Shown piece by piece: positions 1 through 5,479 of a DNA stretch of 7,435 nt. Below the pieces are notes generated by a model. That model made no database searches and was not told the DNA's origin. It worked only from the letters and a program-made list of their open reading frames with translations. The stretch is taken from contig CAZJJM010000029.1 in NCBI GenBank assembly GCA_964546355.1, positions 1 to 7,435 on the forward strand. The letters are read 5' to 3'. Within the stretch, counting starts at the first letter, position 1. Each line of letters opens with the position of its first letter. The DNA comes from JADLDV01 sp964546355. Lineage in GTDB: Bacteria; Patescibacteriota; Minisyncoccia; Phycocordibacterales; UBA9973. The translations under genes were made by a program, and so were the position numbers.

Positions 1-40
1 TATATTTACATAAATACACAAGGAGAAAAGCGGATTGCTC

Positions 41-62
41 AAAAGAAAACACCACAAAGGTG
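41..62 (-). terminator. Probable terminator of the DGR reverse transcriptase gene
   Basis: On the minus strand, 14 nt after the RT stop codon, CACC (62-59) and GGTG (53-50) form a short stem around a 5-nt loop, followed by a T-rich run (TTTTCTTTT, 49-41). The stem is only 4 bp, so strength is uncertain. It is the only terminator-like element between the RT stop and the window edge. Nothing else is recognisable in bases 1-75. Confidence 0.45.
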
Positions 63-75
63 CTTGATTAGAGTA

Positions 76-1116
76 TCAAAATATGGATGGTTTGTCAAAC
101 GGAGCATCTAATGTGTTTGATGTTATATACTTTGTTCTAATATCATCACTCATTCTTTTTGCATTCCCATGACTCAAAAATCCAAGATATGACTGGACTG
201 TTTCTCTCTTCCCATCACGATCTTTGATTCGTTTCCATATTCTTCGTTTTGTTACGGTGCGAACGACCCGATGATGAGGGAAATGTACCCAGCCAAGAAA
301 ATCGATACCAGAAGCAAGAGTTTTTATGAATACTTTGTCTGGATGCAAAGAAAGTTGTAACCTTTGCACAAGAAACATGTTGATCTCTGGAAGGATCGTT
401 TCAAGCCAATCTTTGTCTTGAGAAAGAAATACAAAATCATCAGCGTAGCGAATATAATGCTTTGCTTTGATCGCATGCTTCACAAACTGGTCAAATTCAT
501 TCATGTAGATATTTACGAGAAGTTGTGAAGTGAGATTGCCAAGCGGAAGCCCTTTGCCCTCTTTGGTAGAAGAAAAACTTCCAATGATTTCAGACAAGAG
601 TACTATCAGATTTTTATCTGAAATATATACCTTAAGAATTTCAATGAGTATAGACTGATCAACGGATGCAAAGAACTTTTTAATATCACACTTCAACACC
701 CATACGGTCTTCGTATTATTTTTAGATACCTTGTTTGAGAACTTCTGAAACCGATCAATTGCTTTGTGCGTCCCCTTTCCTTGTCTGCAAGAATAGGAAT
801 CAGCAATAAACGTCCGATCAAAAAATGGATACAGCATCCGATACAACACGTGATGCAGAAGTCGATCTCGCACTCTTGCTTTATGGATATGCCGTGGCTT
901 GGGATCAGCTATATTGAACGCATAGTACGGCGAGTGTTTGTAGGTATTATTTGCTAACTCAGTGTGCAGTGTAATAACCTGCATCATGAAATTTCTTTCA
1001 AATTCCAAAACGTCTTTTCGCATCTTTTTACCCGATAAAAATTCCTTCCAGGCAAGGAGAAGATTTTCAAGAGAAATGATATGCTCATAAGTATGACAAA
1101 ATTGGATACGACCCAT
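76..1116 (-). CDS. DGR-type reverse transcriptase
   Basis: This is the reverse transcriptase that copies the TR RNA into adenine-mutagenised cDNA, which then replaces VR in the target gene. With the chosen start it is 346 aa, normal for DGR RTs. Visible motifs are KCDIKKFFASVD (142-153, metal-binding Asp144), the GLPLGNLTSQ block (189-198) and the catalytic YADD (224-227), then FLGW (273-276). The SQ in the second block, where group II intron RTs usually have SP, is the hallmark of DGR RTs. No maturase or endonuclease domain follows. I start at the ATG at 1116-1114 because homologues begin just before a motif like HTYEHIISLENLL. An in-frame extension to 1167 adds 17 unlikely residues and runs into avd. 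No good Shine-Dalgarno is visible; a run of seven G (sense) lies 14-20 nt upstream. The family call is firm; the start is less so. Confidence 0.95.
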   Translation of the reverse strand: MGRIQFCHTYEHIISLENLLLAWKEFLSGKKMRKDVLEFERNFMMQVITLHTELANNTYKHSPYYAFNIADPKPRHIHKARVRDRLLHHVLYRMLYPFFDRTFIADSYSCRQGKGTHKAIDRFQKFSNKVSKNNTKTVWVLKCDIKKFFASVDQSILIEILKVYISDKNLIVLLSEIIGSFSSTKEGKGLPLGNLTSQLLVNIYMNEFDQFVKHAIKAKHYIRYADDFVFLSQDKDWLETILPEINMFLVQRLQLSLHPDKVFIKTLASGIDFLGWVHFPHHRVVRTVTKRRIWKRIKDRDGKRETVQSYLGFLSHGNAKRMSDDIRTKYITSNTLDAPFDKPSIF

Positions 1117-1150
1117 TCTTATAAGCGTACCCCCCCGAGAAATATTACCA

Positions 1151-1495
1151 GTGCTCCAACGCCTCAAAACTGTGTATATCTTGTGGTTTGAGTATTATAA
1201 AATTCTAGACAAGACCCATAAATACACTTTGGGTCAGAAAATTGATACCTTATTTGTAGAAATAATAGAAGCCATTGCAATTGCCACCTTTTTAGATAAA
1301 ACAGAGAAACAACCATGGGTACGGTTTGCGATACGTAAATTAGATACGGTTAAAATATTATTGATGGTACTTTGGGAAACAAAATCTCTCGATGATAAAA
1401 AATACATCCATATTTCTCAACCAATAGATGAGGTCGGTAAAATGCTCGGTGGATGGAATGGACAACTAACAAAACAAAACTCTCCCAAACAATAG
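1151..1495 (+). CDS. avd: DGR accessory variability determinant (Avd), four-helix bundle, antisense to TR-RT
   Basis: A 114-aa basic protein of the Avd / S23-like four-helix-bundle family. In the Bordetella phage system Avd forms a pentameric barrel that binds the RT and template RNA and is required for mutagenic homing. Family marks are KTHKYTLGQKID (21-32), the helix AIRKLDTVKILLMVLWE, and the C-terminal stretch around DEVGKMLGGWNGQL. The only start in this frame is GTG at 1151. The upstream codons (reading E-I-L-P) look family-like but contain no ATG/GTG/TTG, so the true N-terminus may be upstream, via a rare start or an error in the 7-C run at 1130-1136. The oddity is orientation: it lies on the plus strand, divergent from RT (34 bp between starts) and convergent with the TR transcript (26 bp from its stop to TR). 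In most described DGRs, avd is co-directional with RT. Confidence 0.88.
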   Translation: MLQRLKTVYILWFEYYKILDKTHKYTLGQKIDTLFVEIIEAIAIATFLDKTEKQPWVRFAIRKLDTVKILLMVLWETKSLDDKKYIHISQPIDEVGKMLGGWNGQLTKQNSPKQ

Positions 1496-1506
1496 TGTTG
1501 GGAGAG
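1480..1506. other. 9-bp hairpin between avd stop and TR
   Basis: CTCTCCCAA (1480-1488) pairs perfectly with TTGGGAGAG (1498-1506) around a 9-nt loop. The avd stop codon (1493-1495) lies inside the loop. In the TR-sense (minus) direction it begins 14 nt past the TR 3' end and is followed by a U-rich run (GTTTTGTTTTG), so it could terminate or stabilise the TR RNA. In the plus direction it could protect the avd mRNA 3' end, but no T-tract follows there. The pairing is seen; the role is inferred. Confidence 0.6.
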
Positions 1507-1520
1507 AAATGACGAGAGTT

Positions 1521-1539
1521 GCAGAAACACACGCAGAGT
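1521..1539 (-). promoter_or_regulatory. TR copy of the homing-initiation (IMH-like) end
   Basis: The last 19 bp of TR (sense strand) are identical to the last 19 bp of VR (2004-2022). They contain only one adenine, so they are nearly immune to A-mutagenesis. This is the position of the IMH element in characterised DGRs, where cDNA priming takes place at the VR 3' end. Here the TR and VR copies do not differ, unlike the Bordetella IMH/IMH* pair. The function is inferred from position. Confidence 0.6.
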
Positions 1540-1642
1540 TGTTACCATCGAAGTCATTGTCAAGCCAGTTGTTGTCCTGCTTCCAGTGACCTTCATTGAA
1601 GTACAAATAGCGAACGTAGAGGTTGTCATCAGAGTTGCGGTA
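1521..1642 (-). repeat. DGR template repeat (TR), 122 bp
   Basis: This is the non-variable donor copy for mutagenic retrohoming. It aligns without gaps to VR (2004-2125): 106 of 122 positions are identical. All 16 differences fall on T of the plus strand, that is A of the minus (sense) strand, at 1540, 1542, 1554, 1558, 1570, 1572, 1573, 1575, 1587, 1592, 1596, 1597, 1608, 1617, 1626 and 1636. Half of the 32 sense-strand adenines are changed. Read in the VR frame, TR is rich in AAC/AAT (Asn) codons, the typical design in which A-mutagenesis diversifies residues without creating stops. Similarity ends abruptly at 1643 with a non-A mismatch. The sense strand matches the RT orientation. Confidence 0.96.
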
Positions 1643-1877
1643 CGTATGGAATATTATCAATGCCACCACCTTTTGAATACTCTCAAGGTTGTATTGTATG
1701 TGTGAGATATACTCACCCAACATTCCACACCAAGTATCTTCATTTTTTGAAGTGTCTACATACATGACGCTATTTCAAACCGTAGTCAGAAATATTCTGC
1801 ACCTATGGATACTGGGGTCGGTAGCAGAAAACCGTGATCGTCTGCATATTCACCTACTGCCATGACTATTTTAGCAT
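1643..1877. other. Spacer between TR and upstream terminator, no gene recognised
   Basis: No gene is supportable here. A minus-strand frame open from 1765 runs through TR in the same frame as VR. Its 41 codons before TR do not resemble the target protein, and another minus-strand ATG frame of 25 codons sits around 1790-1865. Because a terminator lies just upstream (1878-1906), this spacer should hold the promoter for the TR/RT transcript. I see AT-rich sequence just before TR (about 1648-1665) but no convincing -35/-10 pair. Confidence 0.35.
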
Positions 1878-1906
1878 AAAAAAACCACTGCATTGATATA
1901 CAGTGG
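1878..1906 (-). terminator. Rho-independent terminator after the DGR target gene
   Basis: On the minus strand, CCACTG (1906-1901) and CAGTGG (1890-1885) form a 6-bp stem with a 10-nt AT-rich loop, followed directly by seven T (1884-1878). It lies about 90 nt beyond the target stop and upstream of TR. The target mRNA is therefore probably separated from the TR-RT transcription unit, and TR needs its own promoter or read-through. Confidence 0.75.
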
Positions 1907-1962
1907 CTGAAGATGATAATACTCTCTTCAAAGTTTTTCGTGCCGAAGGACAAAGTTCAAAG

Positions 1963-1991
1963 AACCCAAAAGGGTTAAGTGATCTAGTCAC
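1963..1991 (-). other. Two small hairpins just downstream of VR
   Basis: In the VR sense direction, GTGA/TCAC with a 5-nt loop (1991-1979) starts 12 nt past the VR end. AACCC-TTTT-GGGTT (1976-1963) follows, a perfect 5-bp stem with a 4-nt loop. In the Bordetella phage DGR a hairpin just downstream of the VR supports efficient homing, so these are candidates for that role. Both stems are short and the second is 27 nt away, further than in the classic case. Confidence 0.4.
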
Positions 1992-1996
1992 AAGAG

Positions 1997-2536
1997 CTAC
2001 TTAGCAGAAACACACGCAGAGTCGATACCATCGAAGCCATCGTCAAGCCAGTAGAAGCCCTGCTTCCAGCGACCCTCACAGAAGTACAAACAGCGAACGC
2101 AGAGGTTGACATCAGAGTAGCGGTAGATAGTACCCCAGAAGAAAACGTATCTGGTGTTGCCTTTTTCATCTACCTTCCATTCCTCAGGAATGAGGTTTGG
2201 ATGATCCAGTAAGTAGTCCAACAAGTTGGCGTTCATTACAGGTTCATCCTTTAACTCTTTACGAAGTTTGTTGCCTTCAATGCTTTTACCATCCTTTTGG
2301 TTGACTGAAAGGAATAGTTTCACTTTCTCAGGGTTCCAGGTGAACTGACCTCCTTTGATATGTTCTTCTACTTTCCAGCCGTCATAAGGGATGAGTGGTT
2401 GCTTGTCGCAGTCAATGATATGGTTGATCACTTTTAATTCCATGTTGCCAGAAAGCAATTGCTGTACGCCTTCCATGCCGCCAAGTTTGTTTAAAACGGC
2501 TTCCATTTGCCCGAAGGTAATTTCATTATATTTCAT
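1997..2536 (-). CDS. DGR target (variable) protein
   Basis: A 179-aa protein diversified by the DGR. The N-terminal part (about 1-120) contains LNKLGGMEGVQQLLSG (15-30), a GWKVEEHIKGGQFTW stretch (53-67) and ANLLDYLLDHPNLIPEEW (103-120). I associate this layout with DGR targets of Parcubacteria-type genomes; its molecular function is unknown. From FFWGTIYR (132-139) it enters the variable region, residues 138-178, encoded by VR. One Lys and the stop follow. Relative to TR, 13 residues differ (140, 143, 146, 149, 153, 156, 160-162, 166, 167, 171, 172) and Glu154 is silent. Invariant Trp157, Trp163, Leu164 and Asp165 would form the scaffold of what is probably a C-type-lectin-like ligand-binding fold (inference). 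No signal peptide or membrane segment is seen. The ATG at 2536 has no Shine-Dalgarno. Confidence 0.92.
   Translation of the reverse strand: MKYNEITFGQMEAVLNKLGGMEGVQQLLSGNMELKVINHIIDCDKQPLIPYDGWKVEEHIKGGQFTWNPEKVKLFLSVNQKDGKSIEGNKLRKELKDEPVMNANLLDYLLDHPNLIPEEWKVDEKGNTRYVFFWGTIYRYSDVNLCVRCLYFCEGRWKQGFYWLDDGFDGIDSACVSAK
2004..2125 (-). repeat. DGR variable repeat (VR), 122 bp
   Basis: The recipient copy of TR inside the 3' end of the target gene. Differences from TR are 9 A>G and 7 A>T on the sense strand, no A>C, and none at C, G or T. It encodes residues 138-178 of the target. The present allele carries Cys146, Cys149 and Cys153 at diversified positions, each made from Tyr or Asn codons of TR. 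The 3' terminal 19 bp match TR exactly. The repeat ends at 2003, inside the codon before the last Lys. Confidence 0.96.
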
Positions 2537-2686
2537 TTGAAATAGTTATTTTGACACACTGTTAGTGCATCATTGCTTGCTGTCCGCAAGTAGGAACCGT
2601 GACTGTCGTAGCCATAGCCAGGAAATGCCTAATGGTAAGCATCTTTTGGCTATGGCTATGCGTGTGTTAGTGTGAAAGAACTTACG
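2537..2686 (-). promoter_or_regulatory. Long structured 5' leader of the DGR target gene
   Basis: The promoter at 2692-2720 predicts a leader of about 150 nt before the target ATG. It contains a perfect 12-bp inverted repeat, TAGCCATAGCCA (2609-2620) and TGGCTATGGCTA (2647-2658), enclosing a 26-nt loop with an inner ATGC/GCAT pair. A second hairpin is CTTGC/GCAAG (2576-2590), and TGTTAGTG occurs twice (2560-2567 and 2664-2671). Each arm of the large stem is itself a tandem repeat of TAGCCA. No known riboswitch is recognised. The structure is seen; a regulatory role is inferred. Confidence 0.55.
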
Positions 2687-2691
2687 CTTAT

Positions 2692-2720
2692 AATATAGCA
2701 TATTATGTGTTAAAAGTCAA
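2692..2720 (-). promoter_or_regulatory. Strong sigma70-type promoter for the DGR target gene
   Basis: Read on the minus strand: -35 TTGACT (2720-2715), a 17-bp spacer and -10 TATATT (2697-2692), preceded by TG in the extended -10 position. It lies directly after the metG terminator and points at the target gene 156 bp away. It is the best promoter match in the DGR part of the window, implying active expression of the variable protein. Confidence 0.75.
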
Positions 2721-2729
2721 TACCCATAC

Positions 2730-2755
2730 AAAAAGCCCTGTTTTCAGGGCTTTTT
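2730..2755 (-). terminator. Bidirectional intrinsic terminator after metG
   Basis: AAAAA-GCCCTG-TTTT-CAGGGC-TTTTT: a perfect GC-rich 6-bp stem with a 4-nt loop, extended by flanking A/T pairs, with T-tracts in both directions. It ends the metG transcript 8 nt past its stop and insulates the DGR target promoter from it. Confidence 0.9.
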
Positions 2756-2763
2756 ATGTATTT

Positions 2764-3948
2764 CTATTCCTTCCGCAAAAAGAGTGGGGTTTCTGGCATT
2801 GTATTTGAAACAATCGCCTCTTTCATTTTCTCTGCAGTGTTCGGCAGAAATGGTTTCAACATTTCAGCAATTCCAGCAAGTCCTGCGACGAGTTCAGTGA
2901 TCAGTACTTGTGCTTGTGGTTTGTCTGTCTTCACCACACTGAATGGTTTTGTTTCTTGAATGTATTTATCAAGAACACGTACTTCTTCAAATATCACTTC
3001 CACTGCACGACCGAGTTCGAATTGTTCAATGTGTGTATAGTACGCTTCCGGAATATCTTTTTGCACACTCACGGGTTTGTCTAGATGTGTTTCCGCAAGC
3101 TTCATGATGCGATTGGTCAAATTACCGAGACCATTTGCAAGCTTGGCATTGTACGCTTCCTTGAACCGCTCCATGGTGAACGGACTGTCTTCGTACATTG
3201 ATACTTCCCCAACCACGAAGAAACGAAGTGCGTCTGTGCCATATTCTGCGACGACATCGTAGGGATTCACTGTATTGCCGAGAGACTTGGACATCTTAAT
3301 TCCTCCATCACCAGTGAAAAATCCATTCACGACGATTTGATGTGAGTTCGGGAGATCAGCTGCCATAAGCATTGCTTGCCACATTGCAGATTGTTGACGG
3401 AGATTATCTTTGCCACAATATTGCACTGGAGTACCGTGTTTCCAAAATGCATCGAATTGATCTTGCGCATCTGGCCATCCGAGTGTAGAGATATAATTCA
3501 CCAATGCATCGAACCACACATACATCACATGATCCGCATCATTCGGCACCGCAACACCCCATGGCATCTTACTCTTGAGTCGTGAGATAGAAAAATCCTG
3601 CAACCCTTGTGCAACAAATGAGCGAATTTCATTGAGGCGAAATTCTGGTAATACGAAGTTTGGACGAGCATCATAGAGCGCGAGGAGCTTATCTCCAAAT
3701 GCAGAAAACTTGAAGAAATAATTTTCTTCATCAATTATTTCAAGATCACGATTCGGATGAATCGGACATCGTCCTTCATCATTTAGTTCTGAATCAGTTT
3801 TTTCAAGTTCACATCCGACACAATATTTTGACTGGTAATTCTTTTTGTAAATATATCCATTATCAAAACAGCGCTTCCAGAATGCTTGCGCGGCTTTTTC
3901 GTGATGTGCGTCAGTTGTGCGAATAAAGTGCACACCAGGATCAATAGA
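2764..3948 (-). CDS. metG: Methionyl-tRNA synthetase, C-terminal part (N-terminus lost in gap)
   Basis: Class I aminoacyl-tRNA synthetase that charges tRNA-Met. The visible 394 residues begin just before the conserved FIRTTD stretch (8-13). They contain a zinc knuckle with Cys43, Cys46, Cys61 and His64, the YVWFDALVNYIS block (143-154), the GKD motif (179-181), and KMSKS (218-222) that binds ATP in amino-acid activation. An alpha-helical anticodon-binding domain follows (ANGLGNLTNR, 271-280). There is no C-terminal EMAP/Trbp111-like domain, so the full protein would be about 490 aa, a short MetRS typical of reduced genomes. The N-terminal ~95 residues with the HIGH motif fall in the N run. 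The gene reads on from the permease side and is probably cotranscribed with it. Confidence 0.95.
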   Translation of the reverse strand, partial: SIDPGVHFIRTTDAHHEKAAQAFWKRCFDNGYIYKKNYQSKYCVGCELEKTDSELNDEGRCPIHPNRDLEIIDEENYFFKFSAFGDKLLALYDARPNFVLPEFRLNEIRSFVAQGLQDFSISRLKSKMPWGVAVPNDADHVMYVWFDALVNYISTLGWPDAQDQFDAFWKHGTPVQYCGKDNLRQQSAMWQAMLMAADLPNSHQIVVNGFFTGDGGIKMSKSLGNTVNPYDVVAEYGTDALRFFVVGEVSMYEDSPFTMERFKEAYNAKLANGLGNLTNRIMKLAETHLDKPVSVQKDIPEAYYTHIEQFELGRAVEVIFEEVRVLDKYIQETKPFSVVKTDKPQAQVLITELVAGLAGIAEMLKPFLPNTAEKMKEAIVSNTMPETPLFLRKE

Positions 3949-4048
3949 NNNNNNNNNNNNNNNNNNNNNNNNNNNNNNNNNNNNNNNNNNNNNNNNNNNN
4001 NNNNNNNNNNNNNNNNNNNNNNNNNNNNNNNNNNNNNNNNNNNNNNNN
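3949..4048. other. Scaffold gap (exactly 100 N)
   Basis: A run of exactly 100 N, the conventional placeholder for a gap of unknown length. The missing sequence must hold the last part of the permease (roughly 40-50 codons by family length) and the first ~95 codons of metG, so the real gap is probably around 400 bp or more. Reading across it in frame gives a false 748-aa fusion. Confidence 0.97.
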
Positions 4049-5010
4049 GTTGATCCAATAAGTACTGACAATATCACAACGAGCGGAGAAATACCAATCA
4101 CCTTTTTGACTACAAGTGGTGCAATAAGGTAGTTTTCAAATTGTTGCAAGATGATGTAAAAACCAGCCGTAATAGCTCCAAGCGTCAGACCTCCATCGAT
4201 ATACGCAAATCCGACAGCCGGTATTGTTGCGAGCACAATACCAAAAGGAATAAGTTCAAATATCCCAGCAATAATAGCGAGAATGAATGCATACTGTACA
4301 CCGATAATAGTAAGTCCGAGGTATGTCAGTACACCGATAAACAATCCAAGCAATAATTGACCTTGTACCCAGAGGCCGATTTTGCGCTCAGTGCGACGCC
4401 ATAAATCTATAGCGTATTCTTCGTGCTTAAGAGGAACAACGATTCGAAGAAAATTTTCAATTCCACGTTCTTGAATAGAAAGATAAAAAGAGATAACGAA
4501 GATAAGAATAAGGTTGATTACCCCACCGAATGCATCTGATACAGCACCAAGAAATCCGGTAGAAATTTTTGAGACGAAAAGTTGTACTTTTGAAATCAGT
4601 GTTGCAAGAGGAATATCGGTTGAAAGACTGTTGACGATTGATTTTGCACCAGAAATATTATTTGTATTGAATGTTGAAAAAATATCAGATGCTGGGAAAT
4701 ATTTTGCGAGCAATACAACAAGGCCAGAGAGCTCATCTACGAGCACAGGGATGAACACGTACAGTACGCCAGCGAGAATTCCAATAGTGACAAGATACAC
4801 AAGAAACACAGAAAGCGTTCTTGGGAATTTGTATTTGTTCAGCTTAGTCACCATTGATTCGACAAATGATGCGAGGACAATAGAAGTAAGCACAATGAGT
4901 ACAACATTACTCAAAAAGAACAAAGCTGCTACACCAAGCACAATAAGCACTGTTCGAACGATAGTACCACTTGAAATACTGACGGTGATTTTTTTAGGAA
5001 ATTCTTGCAT
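4049..5010 (-). CDS. AI-2E family (TqsA/UPF0118) membrane transporter, C-terminus lost in gap
   Basis: The first 320 residues of an AI-2E-family permease (PF01594 type), polytopic in the inner membrane. Members have been linked to autoinducer-2 export or to ion antiport; the substrate here cannot be told. Hydrophobic segments lie at about 17-50 (two helices), 68-92, 158-180, 213-262 (several) and 262-290. Family marks are the FELIPFGIVLATIPA loop (251-265) and the stretch around LQQFENYLIAPLVVKK (288-303) leading into GISPLVVILSVLIGS, where the gap starts. About 40-50 residues are missing. The ATG at 5010 sits 7 nt after a -10 box and lacks a Shine-Dalgarno. metG follows on the same strand beyond the gap. 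Confidence 0.9.
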
Positions 5011-5017
5011 TAGATAT

Positions 5018-5046
5018 AGTATACATTAAAGAAACTTTGTAGCCAA
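5018..5046 (-). promoter_or_regulatory. Promoter of the AI-2E permease, likely leaderless
   Basis: On the minus strand, TTGGCT (5046-5041), a 17-bp spacer and TATACT (5023-5018), then only 7 nt (5017-5011) to the ATG. Initiation 7-8 nt past the -10 would start the mRNA at or next to the start codon. No Shine-Dalgarno could fit. Confidence 0.55.
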
Positions 5047-5054
5047 AAAACAAA

Positions 5055-5396
5055 TTAATTATACTTTTTCAAAAAAGTATCCAAAAACCTTCTCGCGGTA
5101 TCTCTCCAGAAACACTCACGAAACTCACTATGGTCTAAAACGATAAACTCGATATGAGTACATATCTCAAACAATATCGTTTTTCCTTCGGAACGACCAC
5201 TGCTCGTTTGTTTGTGTCTGTCTGGAGTGATAATGCGAGGATTGAGTTCTGATCTCACAACTCCACCAACAACACATGAAAGATCTTGCGCAGTTTGACG
5301 AAACGAGTGAGAAATGGGATGGGACCCATTTCGCAAGACCTTGAACGTTTGGTAATCCGAAAGTGAAAGGTATACAGCTCCTGTAGGGAGGAGCAA
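5055..5396 (-). CDS. Hypothetical 113-aa open frame in the hairpin-rich region
   Basis: An open frame from a TTG codon (5396) to TAA (5055-5057), with an in-frame stop 18 nt upstream of the TTG. I do not recognise the product. The translation has no membrane segment or known motif and carries a charged, aromatic C-terminal half (around HIEFIVLDHSEFRECFW). In favour of a gene: it is the longest frame in a 500-bp interval not antisense to another gene, and it keeps strand with its neighbours. Against: the TTG start has no convincing Shine-Dalgarno, and the same bases form a series of stable stems, as in an RNA gene. It could be fortuitous. Confidence 0.3.
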   Translation of the reverse strand: MLLPTGAVYLSLSDYQTFKVLRNGSHPISHSFRQTAQDLSCVVGGVVRSELNPRIITPDRHKQTSSGRSEGKTILFEICTHIEFIVLDHSEFRECFWRDTARRFLDTFLKKYN

Positions 5397-5413
5397 AAGT
5401 TCAACAGAACTTT
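5062..5413 (-). ncRNA. Candidate structured RNA region, class unknown
   Basis: Ordered inverted repeats fill this stretch. Seen: ATACTTTT/AAAAGTAT (5062-5081). AAAACGATA/TATCGTTTT (5137-5145/5175-5183) encloses GATATG/CATATC (5151-5166). TGGAGT/ACTCCA (5223-5228/5260-5265). A three-way junction is closed by 5280-5289/5333-5342, with arms 5293-5304 (GTTT/AAAC) and 5311-5332 (GAAATGGG/CCCATTTC). GCTCCT/AGGAGC (5377-5394) and AAAGTTC/GAACTTT (5396-5413) follow. In the junction stem one position is G-U on the minus strand but A-C on the plus strand, which favours a minus-strand RNA. I found no RNase P, tmRNA or SRP RNA core motif. The ends are not defined. Confidence 0.4.
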
Positions 5414-5479
5414 ATGTGTGTCTTTCATGTGTTGTGGTAAAAAACTGATTTTTAGAATTCAAGGATTTTTTTTATTAAG

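Noticed and set aside
766..957. Plus-strand 63-codon frame within the RT gene
   Set aside because: It is the complement of RT codons, with no motif and no ribosome site.
76..1116. Group II intron or retron RT
   Set aside because: The SQ instead of SP motif, the lack of maturase/HNH domains, and the adjacent avd, TR and VR point to a DGR. No intron domain V-like hairpin or msr/msd structure is needed to explain the locus.
76..1167. Longer RT start at 1167
   Set aside because: The extra 17 residues do not fit the family and the extension overlaps the start of avd. The ATG at 1116 gives the expected N-terminus.
1466..1765. Minus-strand 99-codon frame running through TR
   Set aside because: TR reads in the VR frame by design, and the 41 codons before it resemble neither the target protein nor any family I know. 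It also continues through the hairpin and antisense avd. Treated as TR plus chance open frame rather than a gene.
1921..1962. Repeated AACTTTG/CAAAGTT units near the target 3' end
   Set aside because: The repeats are 7-8 bp in an AT-rich stretch with no consistent spacing, so they are likely chance.
2551..2570. TTGACA on the plus strand at 2551 as a -35 box
   Set aside because: No -10 at suitable spacing and no plus-strand gene downstream.
4514..5029. Plus-strand 171-codon open frame
   Set aside because: It is antisense to the N-terminal half of the AI-2E permease, which has clear family features. The plus frame is Ser/Thr-rich in the way a complement of hydrophobic codons is.
5040..5430. 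RNase P RNA, tmRNA or SRP RNA
   Set aside because: I looked on both strands for GAGGAAAGTC-type, GGNTTCGAC-type and GGTCAGG..GAAGCAGC-type cores and for a CCA-ended acceptor, and found none.
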